Shown here piece after piece: positions 10,386 to 21,600 of a stretch of DNA of 64,000 bases. The stretch covers positions 62,001 through 126,000 of the forward strand of contig VWZX01000869.1 in the NCBI GenBank assembly GCA_013399015.1, given 5' to 3'. The notes beneath the pieces were generated by a model, which worked only from the letters and a program-made list of their open reading frames with translations, made no database searches and was not told the origin of the DNA. This DNA is from Galbula dea. Taxonomy: Eukaryota > Chordata > Aves > Piciformes > Galbulidae. Both the position numbers and the translations under genes were made by a program. Positions within the stretch are counted from its first letter, which is position 1. Each line of letters starts with the position of its first letter.

Positions 10386-12964
10386 TTTTGTAAAAAGTAA
10401 ATAATACCATTCCCATTTATTCACAGTAAGTTTGAAATCTACAGGAATAAATAATAAAAATTAGTACTTTAGGTTTTGTTTTATGCCTAGTTGCTCTGTG
10501 ACTGAGGCATTCTGTGATGACACAAATCATTATAGTATTTTGGATTTATTCTTTACTTAAAGATTCAGTTATATATATTAAGATTCACCAAAATACATGA
10601 TGAGTTATAAAGGAAATGTGCTGCCTGCCAGCTTTAGGATAAATTTTCTAACAAATAAACATGCTATAAGAAAACATGCAATCTGCAATGGAGAATTCTT
10701 TTCCACTTATCTCTCTTCATGCTTGAAAACCTCATCCTTGATCTGCTGCTTTTCCCTAGATCTAAAACAACCCCACAAACCAAACAAAAAAACAGGTGTC
10801 ACAGAACAAAACCCCTATTAGTTAAAGAAGTTGAAAATGAAAGTCCAAAGTAGGTCAACTTTAACCAACTGACTCAAACTCTAAGGTCAGGGAAAGCTTC
10901 AGTCATACTTTTTGTTCCTTTGCTAGGGAAATTATTACACAGTAATATCTTGGGGCTGTGCATTTGCTGGTGCTGCCAAAACAAGTAATTTCTGTGTGAG
11001 CTGTGAGCAGCATTCCTCCTCTATCATATGACTATGAGATGGACATAATGCATTTCAGTTAGCAGCACTGACTCACCCTGTAGTTTACGCCAACCTTTAA
11101 TGTCATTCATGCTTAATAAAACTGTAGAGTTCTGCTTTTCCACCCACTTTTTGTTATTTATCTTGAGACCTACCACAGCATAAGAAAACTTATGGCAGCT
11201 TGATGTAAAATGATTATTTTACATTCTCTATTCAATTCCTTTAATGCATTGACAGTATACTTGAGAAAGTTCTGTGAACAGCCTCATGTAAATGGCCAGC
11301 ATACAGCTGAATGACTGTGCATGCTCTTCAGAGCATTCTAATAATTTGACTGTCTAGTCTTTCTGAGTGATACAACATTCATTCAGGAATCACAGATTCA
11401 TGCAATCCAAAATCTCCCACAAAAGTCTTTCAGCTAGATCTTGTAATCTCCTCAGCCTAGACTCACTTAAATTTTGTACATTAGCTGTCATGCTGTCTTT
11501 GAATGACTGATGTGATGATAATATGAAATATTGCTGGTACAAACCTTATAAAACCAATATTAAATCAAAAGTTTTCCTGCAATGTCTTAAGCCAAAACAA
11601 CACAACGCAACAGCAATAGTGTCATAATTAAGGAGAAACTCAAAGTTGATGCATCTCAGTCTCAGCTTAGCCATGTTGTAGAAGTTGGCAAATGCCACCT
11701 CTTAGTGGCATTATGCCTTACACTACACATATGCTCAGAAGTCTTTTACTCAGTTACCATTTTGAGTGAGACATTTTTTGCCATTAAGCAGCTGTAATTC
11801 CAGCTCTGTCCATCCTAAGCAACAGCAATGAGGAAATCAAATGAGCCTGAGGATGATATGGCTCACAGATTAGTGAGGTTGGATGGGCCTATGAAGGCTT
11901 TCTTCATGCTGATCATCCTCAGGAACACAGTGGTAAAATCTTGAGAAGCATGGCAGAGCGTGCAATTGTCATGAACTGTGCTACTCATGTGATACTATAA
12001 TACCTAGTGAAATTAAAGGTGTTGTTTTACTTTTGAGTTTTGTTGCAGAAAAAGAGTGAAGTGAAAAAAATGGATTCTGCTTCCATGTCAGTTCCTGTCC
12101 CAGCAAGTGTATTGAAAATACCTGAAATGTGTTGCTCTTTGCTTTCTCCTAAAAGGAACAAAATTATCATTCAGCAGTATCTGCAGCAGTTCCAGGAATA
12201 AATCATCTCTCTTATTGATTTAGCAATACCAAAGCAGTAGAAAATTCTCAGTTATAAATAGAGGGAATTGTCCCAATTTTCATTGTAGCAATGGAACAAC
12301 TGAAACAGGCAGTTCCAGTAAAGCATTATTCTACTGGAAACATTTTAGTTGTACTTTAACTGTATCTTTATTCTATTCCTTCTCCTTTTTCCAGCCAAAA
12401 AAAAGTTACATTTTTAAGTAATATTGTTATTCTGGTAGAATTAATAAACTGGCTTCTCTGTGTAATACCAATTTGATTAGCAGCTACCATACTGAAATGT
12501 GTGACATTCTCCTTGCTTGGGGAACCTTTCAGGGACAGTCTGGAGTGTGAATACAGATGTGACAGTGAGTGGGTGTGTCACACATTAGTGTCTGGTTTTG
12601 CCTCAATAATACTTGTTTAATCTTTTTTTTTGTTTTTTTTTAGTAAAATCCTAAAAAGCTTTAAACATCTGAAGATTTTTTCATTGCTGGCTTTTAGGAT
12701 ATACAAAGGATTCTACCAGTATACATGATTGTTACAGAATATTCCCACAAGAAAGAGGACAATGTTGCTATATTTGTTTGGGGATCTCCTGTGAAATCTA
12801 TCAAAAGAAAAAGAAGACACAGCACGTGTAATACATAGTTTGATCAGTCAAACCTAGTAAAAAATGATATCTGCTCTCTGTGGATAGAAGCAGATTTTCA
12901 GCTAAAACAAACCTGTCTTTTGCTTTTTGTTTGATGCAGAGTGAAGGAGTGCTGCTCTGATTGG

Positions 12965-13100
12965 GATAGAGTGCTAGAAATCAGGAAAGATGCTCTTCAT
13001 GGCTCTGACAGGCGCTTCTCTGCCTGAACAGGTCACTAAACCTTTATGTGCTTGTTTTATTATTTGTAAAACAATTCTTATTTATTTCAGAAGGATATAC
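12965..13100 (+). mobile_element. Possible ancient MIR-like SINE
   Basis: The order GGTCACTAAACC, then a T-rich block, then TTTGTAAAAC mirrors the MIR body, in which a 'caagtcacttaacc' block is followed by 'tcatctgtaaaatg' (family knowledge, from memory). Upstream, a Ctgacaggcgcttctctgcc-like stretch could be the diverged core. MIR relics are rare but known in birds. The match is weak and AT drift may imitate it, so a profile search is needed to decide. Confidence 0.35.
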
Positions 13101-15647
13101 TGAGACTAAATAAACTACTTCTTGAAAATATATATACCAAATAAAAATATTGTAAATATAGGACACATTGTCTGTTTAGAAAAAAAGTTCAAATAAAAAG
13201 AAAGAAGGAAAAGTTCTTAAAGAAAGCTTTTAAACATTTGTAAGATCTTTCTACTTATTCCTGGTTAAATTTTAACAGTAATGTCTAGTAATAAAAAACA
13301 AAGCCAAGTGTTGCAGTAGGGAGGACTTCTGTTTCCTCTCCTCCTCCTCCTCTCCCCCCAACAATCCCCCCCTTTCCCAGTTGGCATTGCTGACAAGTAC
13401 CTTGTCAAACCTTGGGAGCTTGGGGCAGAAATTATCCAGAATTACCAATATGGCCCCAGAATTGTACTTAGTACTTGCTGTTCAGCCGTTCCCATGCATC
13501 AGGACCTTCTTCCAATGCCATTTGAGGACCCACAGTCAACAATAGTTTGTGCAGTCCATGTTTGGTTTAGGTCCTGTCATTGTTCTTTGCTAACAAGGAC
13601 AGAGGAGAGAGGAGAACGGGGAAGTCCTAGAGCTGTTTCACAAGAACTCAGACGCCTTGGGAAGTGAGTGTTGTTGTATGTGTGAGACACAAACTGTCTG
13701 GGAGGCACACCCTTTCAATTCAGATGGGATACAACATAGGTTGTTTAGCTTCCCCTGAATAAATGGTAGCTGAGTTAAATAATTTGGGGGTTTTTGCCTT
13801 AGCCTTCATGTCCTGACTATCCCTACTCCCTTTCCAGCTATCACATAAGGCGGCAGACATACATATCTGCTGTTTATACACATCCAGGTTTATTTTCAGG
13901 TTTCCTATTTCAAGGCTTTCTTTTTATTCAGACTTCTTCAACTTGATCGGCACTCCACGTGGGTAATCTGTATTGAATTCAGCTTGCCACTCTCAGGGCC
14001 AAATGAGAGATGGCATCAGTCATACAGGAAAAAGAAAAGTGTGCAAAGAATTTGTCAATACTGGAAAGAAGGACTTGAAATCAAATGGTTAGTTTATGGT
14101 TTTATGCTCTAGATAAATTCACAAGAGAGAAAAAAAACAAAGCAGAAAAACAAAAATCAAACCCCTTGTTCTACCTCTGTCTTGTTGGGACCAAGCTAGG
14201 ATTACTCAGGTGAGTAACTACTTTCCCATGTGAGCAAAATGTCACATCTTGCTACAATGTCATTAAATTTTTTGTAGGCTTATTTTTGTCTCATAGAAAC
14301 AAATATATTCAAACAATTATCTTAAAGCAGAAACAAATGCACCACCACAAACATTTTTGTATTAGCTTTAGATATATCTTATGTTTATTATTAGGAGTCC
14401 TTATTAGTATTTTGAGGAAAACTTACATAGCTGCTACTTACTTAGTATCTGAACTAGCTGTACCACAAATGTTGAGAAATTCCCAGGTGATCTCACCCAG
14501 CTTCTGTAACTGTGACTGAGATCATCTGTGGAACTGGCAGATATATGAACCCACCAACAGCTGAAGCTCTCCTCACCCAGCCTGTGACTGCGACTGCTGT
14601 CTGAAGAGCATCTGTCATTCTTTACTTGTCTGTTAATCCCAGTCTATATTCTTAACTAGTCTTCTTGACTCTTCAAATCATTGAGGTCTCGCACAGATTA
14701 CCAAGTAAAGAAAGGGGCAGAGAAATATACAGAGCTGAAAACTATGCCAAACTCACTCCTATCATGTCAGATCAACTGGTGTTATCACAGTTTTAAGATA
14801 CATCTAGCTAATTCCCGTTTGCTACTTTAGTATTAGCAGAATATAGAGTTGCAACATGAGCAACATCGGTGTGTTTGCAGATAATCTAAGCACTTGGTGC
14901 TACTGAATATCTACATATCTCCTACATATTTATATGCTATCTAAAATGATACATATCACTCCTCACATTATTCAGTATATCTGCCTACTTTAAATTATAT
15001 TGATATACACACAGTCTCGTTCCACCGCAAAGTGGGAAGGAGAAGTACATAATTCCTTCTGGGATCTGCTCAGCAATCAATGGGTTTTGGTAATGTATTC
15101 TGCATGACAGTGGCCAATGTACCTCATTCAATAATTTCCACACCAAGCAACCATCATCTGTCTATATTGGCATGGGTTTTCAAGGAAGAGCTTGTCTGAC
15201 TTTAGCCTTGCCTATACAAGACGTTTTAGCAATTAATTAACCTCAGTTGTTATAATTTGTGTTGTCCTTCCAGTGAGCCATTTGTTTAATGTCTCTACAT
15301 GCACTGGAACTCATGCCTTTTGGTTTGCTGTTTACTTGGGACTTTTTTTTTTCCTAGATTAGAAACTTACCTAGGTTAGAAACGTTTTTCCCTTTCCAAA
15401 TATGAATGACAGTGTAAAACTGATAACTCTTCATATATTCTTATGATGCTAAATACCTTCTCACCTACTATATATGTGCGCTGTTTATATATAAATAGAA
15501 TAGTTGTGACAGCAGGTTCACAAGGTTATTTGAGAGTGAGGTAGACAAGGCTTATTAGAGGGCAAGCCTGAGGAAAGCATGCATCATTTTTCTCTGGGTA
15601 AGGAGAAATGCTGTAATAGTGAAAAATTACCAGAGATAAGGCACATC
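13101..15647. other. Unique DNA, no gene seen
   Basis: No exon or RNA gene was recognised. The frame at 14286-14519 (77 codons) has no family features. A diverged local duplication around 14490-14560 and a C/T tract near 13336 are reported separately. Confidence 0.5.
13336..13378. repeat. Polypyrimidine tract with G-quadruplex potential on the minus strand
   Basis: CTC repeats (13336-13353) lead into C-runs at 13354-13359, 13366-13372 and 13376-13378. On the minus strand the G-runs can be read as four runs of at least three with loops of 1 to 7 bases, which meets the usual G-quadruplex pattern. No gene lies nearby to give it an obvious role. Confidence 0.7.
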
Positions 15648-15696
15648 TTTATTGATGACTTGGATGAGGGGATAGAGTGCACCCTTAGTAAGTTTG

Positions 15697-15736
15697 NNNN
15701 NNNNNNNNNNNNNNNNNNNNNNNNNNNNNNNNNNNN
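15697..15736. other. Assembly gap of 40 Ns
   Basis: Forty consecutive Ns lie within the CR1 copy. The size appears to be an estimate or placeholder rather than measured, because the CR1 coding sequence on the two sides is much further apart in intact elements. Confidence 0.99.
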
Positions 15737-16083
15737 TGATCAGGGGTCTGGAAAACAGGCCTTATGAGGAAAGGCTTAGGGAGCTGGGGTTGTTTAGCCT
15801 GGAGAAGAGGAGGCTGAGGGGAGACCTTATCGCTCTCTTCAGCTACTTGAAAGGTCATTCTAGGGAGGTGGGTGTTGGCCTCTTCTCCCTTGTGACTAGT
15901 GACAGGACTAGAGGGAATGGGCTTAAGCTGAGCCAGGGTAGGTTTAGATTAGATATTAGGAAGAATTTCTTTACTGAAAGAGTGGTTAGATATTGGAATA
16001 GGCTGCCCAGGGAAGTGATGGAGTCACCATCCCTGGAGGTTTTTAAGAAGAGGATAGATGTGTTTCTTCAGGGGATGATTTAG
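15737..16083 (+). pseudogene. CR1 ORF2 C-terminal remnant (reverse transcriptase end)
   Basis: This open frame of about 115 codons is the C-terminal end of the CR1 endonuclease/reverse-transcriptase polyprotein, beyond the palm domain. Its landmarks are the L-E-K-R-R-L-R-G-D-L-I block, the S-D-R-T-R-G-N-G block, the F-R-L-D-I-R-K-N-F-F block and W-N-R-L-P-R-E-V. The frame has no stop or frameshift up to its natural end. It lacks the catalytic Asp residues, which lie in or before the gap, and any promoter. Automatic pipelines often call such remnants as hypothetical proteins, and it should not be annotated as a host gene. Confidence 0.9.
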
Positions 16084-18530
16084 GGGTAAGAGTAGTGTAG
16101 GGCTATCGGTTGGACTAGATGATCTTGGGGTCCTTTCCAACCGTAATGATTCTGTGATTCTGTGATTCTGTGATCTTATCTTATTTACATAAAGCCTAAG
16201 TCACCTGCACTTTTAAAGTCTAGAACACAAGGCACACTATATTGTGGGCAAATTCCATAGCTTTGGTACCATCTGTTTCCTACACTCTGTGTAGCTCAAA
16301 TGAATTTTTCAAAGGAAAAAATTTTTATTAAAAATACCTTTCTATATCTCTAGGTGAGTTGCATGCCCTTTAGATAATTTTGACAATAAGAAATGTACCT
16401 ACACTCTTTACAGAACTTGAGCTTGTGATTAAAGAATGAAAAGTGCAGTATAATTAGAGAGATACTAAGCCATACTATGCAATAGATGAAGAGTTCTGAC
16501 AATAAGGTAGACATTTCCCAGCCCTAGTTTTGTTCACTGACAGATGTGTGTGGAAATGAGATATGAACATCAGAAAACTATCAGCCAAATCTTGGTATCA
16601 ATAGTACCATCGCAATTTCATGGTTCAAAGACTTTGTTGGGTTTTTTGTGTTTCTCCTCAACTTATTCTGCACTATACTCCTCTGAACAGTATTAGTGAT
16701 TCATTTTCAAGTCAAGTGAAACGTTCCTCAGCTTACAAGACCTTTTTCCTCTTGAGAAAAGAATTTATTAATGAAGAAAAAGATAAGAAAATCTGCTGTT
16801 ATCTTAGTCTGGAAAAGTGAATTAAAAGAAAGGTCTATGGGAATCTAAGGATGTTACACAAAAATAATTTAGTTCTTTTTTGCATATTTAGAGTTGCAAA
16901 TGACCACTGATGTGTCATCTATGTGTTGGTACTGTGGCAAATTTTATTTAATCTTTCTAAAGTTATCTCTGATAAGAAGACATCTGCTTCTCTTCACCAC
17001 TCTGATATTTTGTCTTGAATATATCCTTTCATGGTAGACATTTATAGTTTCATATCACTATAATAGTCACTGGGAATTCAATGGAATGTCATTGCTTACC
17101 CAAAAGGATTTAGTAAAGAGCTACAAGATGGATCAGAATTAACCATTCATTTTAGCCCTTTTAGTTCGGTGGGCTGAGCTTGAAGCAAAGGGTATACAGA
17201 TTGATCTTTCTTAACTCCTTTCTATTTATGGCTATATCAACCCCCAATTTTTTTAAATTCATGTGGAAACAAAAGCAGAGGACTTCATACAAACTTTGAA
17301 CAAATGGATGGAGATGTGGAGGGGAAAAGTGACCCTAAGTATAGTTAAAGAGCAACAGCTCTCAGAAGGGTGTGTATCAAGGAGAGTATCCCTTCTTTCA
17401 TCAGGGAGGTGACATCTACTGAGAAAACACTTGTCTAGAAGATAAGGAGCCTTAAGAAAGACAACTAGCTTGGCATTAAAAACAAAACAAGTTGTTAAAT
17501 ATATTTGCTGGAATTCACAGGAATCTGCATTTACCCCAAATAATCAAAATGGATGAAGTGAATCTTTAAAAAATAGGTTGGGAGAAAAGGTCTTGTAGGT
17601 TAAGATAACCATCACAGCATTACATGAAACCTTCAGAACACTGAGTTATGGCCTTCTTACATAACTGAAATAGAAAAAGGACTCTTCTTGTTATTCCAAT
17701 CTTAGCCATAGAAAAATTTGAAGAATAGCCTAGAGACTTGAACAGCCTGCCCTGACAAGGTACTGTTTGGTACACAGTGAATTTATAAAGATAACTTTCT
17801 TTTGTTTCAAAATTAGTATGTGATCAATTGGTAGTCCTTCACCCTACACCTTATTGTACATGATAATCAGTAGTCATGATCTCCTATCACTGTTTTTCCA
17901 GTGGTAAAGTTCTGGTATAGGAAATAACTACCAACATTAAACATAGATTGCATTGGGCTACCACCAGCACAGCTCTGAGCAGTAACAACATCTGTCACTG
18001 CTTTTTACTTTTACAGCATCCAAATCTGCACTTGAAACTCACTGAAAGGACTTTAAAGAGGTATACAACAACATATTTTATCCTGACAACAGATATCATT
18101 AAACAGCATTTTGGGCTCAGGGCTCAGGCTGGGAGGGGAGAGAGGAGATCTCTTTCCATTGCTGTAAATGAAGCAGCTAAACTCCAGTCTTGCCTCCACT
18201 GAAGTCACAGACTTCATCATACAAAACAAGGAGAGAGAAATTCACGTTGTTTAATAGTTGGCATTTCAGTTCTTTATGCCTCTGTTTCCCTAGAGACTTC
18301 CATGCTTGTAGTTAGGGATGAATTTACTGAAAAACACACCTCATTGTACTTTCCTTGCTTTCACAGGTTGAGATTTAAAAAGTGTTTATACATTCCTTCA
18401 TCTTTAGTTTTCTCACATGTGCTAACAGTAGGGTTGCTGTGATATCATATGCAGGATAAACCAAATAAAGTTCTGACTTGAGGTGTGCCTCACTAGTTAC
18501 ATTGCTGAAATAAGTTTATTGACTATGATT

Positions 18531-18603
18531 ACACATACATATACAATATACAATATACATATTACATATATATACATATAATATACAATATTACAATAAT
18601 ATT
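18531..18603. repeat. AT-rich microsatellite (ACATAT/ATACAA type)
   Basis: Alternating CATATA, CAATATA and TATACATATAA units extend over about 70 bases. It is imperfect and probably length-variable. Confidence 0.8.
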
Positions 18604-21600
18604 GGGAAACAAAATAAAATGTGTACACTCAACCTCTACCAAATACTGATCCTGTTGTCATAAGTATTATTGTACCATGTTCTTTTCCTTCATTTCCATA
18701 TCCATAACAATTCATATCCAACAGACACTGTCAAACAAACACAGTATCTCTACTATTTCTTAAGTGCTGTGGTAAGATAACAAGGTTGATATCCTTAGTC
18801 TGGTAGGCTGTGTTGAAAACCTGCAAGATTTATCTTTCTAGCTTATCTGTGTGAACCTGTTAAACAGATCATCTCAAAATCTTCAATGAATTTAACCTCA
18901 AAGAACCTCTGTGAAATAGGAAACTGTTAGAATTATCACTTAGGAATTTTAGATACTTGGGAAGTGAACATAACAAAGAATAAGACCAAGATTATTAAAG
19001 TTATTGAAATGTCTCTGAACTCAGGAGCACATAAGATGTCACTGGTTTAGACACCTAAACCTTCCTGGCCCAAATAATGACAACGCCCATCCAATTCAAA
19101 GCAGAGGCTGTGTCACCAGCAAACCTAGGAAAGATTTGTAGTCCCCAAACTATTAAATCTCAAGTCCATCCTTCTGTGTCTGGTTTTGGCTGCAAAATAC
19201 AGACTTGAAGAGTCTGTTCACACAAAAATTTTCAAAAGAAGAAAATGTTGCCATCCTTCTGGGAAATGTTGTGGATTTGATGAATCTGTTTCTTTTGTCA
19301 TTGCTGAAACTAGTTTTGTCTTATAATTCCGAATGAGCTCTTACTCTACAGCATGTCAGCTGTGTTACTGCAAGATAGTAGGCATTGACACCTGCTCAGA
19401 AAGCCAAATTGTTCTGAAGCAAATCTTTTAAGTCTTTCTTTCATTAATAAACCTCAGAAGATCACATTGTGAAAGTTGACTCCCATTTAAACATCCTGTT
19501 TAAATTCAGTAGCAACCTTAGACTAAAATGATTGTTAAAAAGGGTGCAGAATAGGAAAATAAATCAGCATTGGTGTCAGTTTGGTTTATTTCAATAATGG
19601 TCACCATGGAAACAAAGTCACTGACCTATTTCTTTTCATACATGTAAGTAAACACCGGGGTTTCCAATTTTCATCCATACCATTTTTTGTACCAACAATT
19701 TACCATACAGTGTCCATAAAGTACTGTCATATTGGAATTTACATTTTTTCCCCAAAGGGCTATTTTTATTCTTTTTTTTTTTTGTCAATTTCCTTTACCA
19801 GGGAGACAATGAAAACTGAATGTCATCATTATAATACCAAACCACTTCTATTTTCACTACACCTACCCTTGCACATAGGTGCAGTGACTGTAGCAATCTA
19901 ACAGCAGTATGATTAGATGTGCTTCAACAGCCACTTCTGACTCATCAGAATAATTTTAGATTACTTCATTCTGCATCTATTAAAAATATTGGTCAGTGCT
20001 ATTACACAAGAACATCTTCCTAATGATAAGCTAGTTGCCATTGAGTAGAGTCTATATGTTTCCAGTGGAAGAAGCCTTTTCTCTTACCTCCCCAGCACAG
20101 CACCCTTTAGACAATTTATTACTGCTAATCTGACTTGTGTCACACTGTTCATAGACTATGGATATGTTCTTTGCTTGCTGCATTTGCATTATTCACATTG
20201 ATTCATGTGCACTTAGATAAGCTGTAGGTGTCATGAACCTACAGATAGCTTTAACCATGAGACACCCAAAGTGAGTATCGATATATAAACACAATGTGTG
20301 AATACTCACATAAAGAAGAGGATAATGGAGCTTGAAAGGAATACTGCAAAAACATCAGGTTAGAGTGCCATTTCTCCTTTTAATATTGAGTGCACAATAA
20401 CACCCTCTCCTTAGCCTTCTTAAGTATTGACAGTGTTGTGTGCATGCAGTGTACTGTGGCCTCAAGAATAACCACCCACATGTGTAGGAAGAGAACAAAC
20501 CATATATGGAGTGCAGGGACATATACGTTGAAAAGTAAAAGAACATATTTGCTATATTGTGGCCTCTGAGACTATGCCCTGTGGTTATTGCATTTTGGTA
20601 AGATTTAAATAATCTAGCACATTAACTCTATGTTCTAGGCCAAATGCACTGCTGGAATAGATCTAGTGATGTAATACACAGCAATGTAAATCCATATAAA
20701 ACCATTGAACTTGATGGCATTACTCCAAGACTAAATAGATATAACTATGAACTGAACCAAGCTTCTCAGAAAGAAATCAAAGACATGCCAGCAAGCAAAT
20801 GTCTTTTATTTTATTGCTCTGTAACAAGCCTGACTGCCCTATCTTTCACAGGCATTTTAGGTTTAAGCTAAAGTCATATTAAAGTAGTTGGTTTAAGTCA
20901 AGTTTGTCACTTTATAGCAGTCAATATATGCATTTTAACTGACCTGGGAATTGAGCATTGTCTAGGTCACTTCACATGGAAATGTGTTGGATTTCTTTTT
21001 TTTTCTCAGAAAGGATTCTGTGTAAACTTTGACTGCTGTTATTTCTTCAATCCGCTAGACAAATGTGGTTACAATTTCCTAATTCCCATTGCCCAAATTT
21101 ACTTTCACTGCTTCATAAACAGAATTTAAACATGCTTTAGCTAGTGCTTGTGATAGATTATACTTTTTCTTTAATACAATTCCAAAACCTCTGTTCCAGC
21201 CGAGGGCACTGACCTTCCAAACAAATAAAACGTTTTGTTTCCGTGCTCAGTATCTATCTCAATGGCCTGCAGTCCTTCAAACTTTCCTTTCCCCCCCACT
21301 TCTTTCTGCTGCTGTTTCTCACTGATGATAGCAATATGCAAGCTTCCTTATTGGGTAACATTGGGCCAGTTTAACTGGTGCTGTTCACTGAAGGAAGATT
21401 TCTGTAATGATGTCCACTGGTTTTTACAACAGCAGACTGGGAAGCCTGAACCCAACAGTCAGCAGCTTGTGGGATTAAACAGAAAGAGGAAAAATAATTT
21501 AAAAAGACCCTGCCATGTACTGCTTCAGTCTTAACATATTCTGATTATTTTTGTTATCTCAAATCATTAGCATATAAAGTCAGAGGATTTTCTTCTCATT

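Larger units (their letters stand above)
7507..12964. other. Unique DNA, no gene seen
   Basis: About 5.5 kb without any frame above about 75 codons. A T-run at 7540-7552 and the small tandem repeats listed separately are the only low-complexity features. No repeat family, tRNA or exon was recognised. Confidence 0.5.
15648..16173 (+). mobile_element. CR1 LINE, 3' part, interrupted by an assembly gap
   Basis: Upstream of the gap the frame reads through the F-I-D-D-L-D-E-G-I-E-C-T-L-S-K-F segment of the CR1 reverse transcriptase. The gap begins at the first base of the codon after the F that opens the F-A-D-D catalytic box. Downstream of the gap the frame runs from I-R-G-L-E through L-R-G-D-L-I, S-D-R-T-R-G-N-G, R-L-D-I-R-K-N-F-F and N-R-L-P-R-E-V to the stop after F-L-Q-G-M-I near 16081. 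The 3' UTR and three ATTCTGTG octamers follow. It belongs to the same young subfamily as 2571-2774. The element is 5' truncated at about 15648, so it cannot move on its own. From family knowledge about 130-170 codons lie between these two blocks, far more than the 40 Ns allow. Confidence 0.95.

Noticed and set aside
15579..15767. Open frame spanning the N gap, considered as a protein gene
   Set aside because: Its only recognisable part is the CR1 reverse-transcriptase segment, and the rest is unrelated flank translated through Ns.
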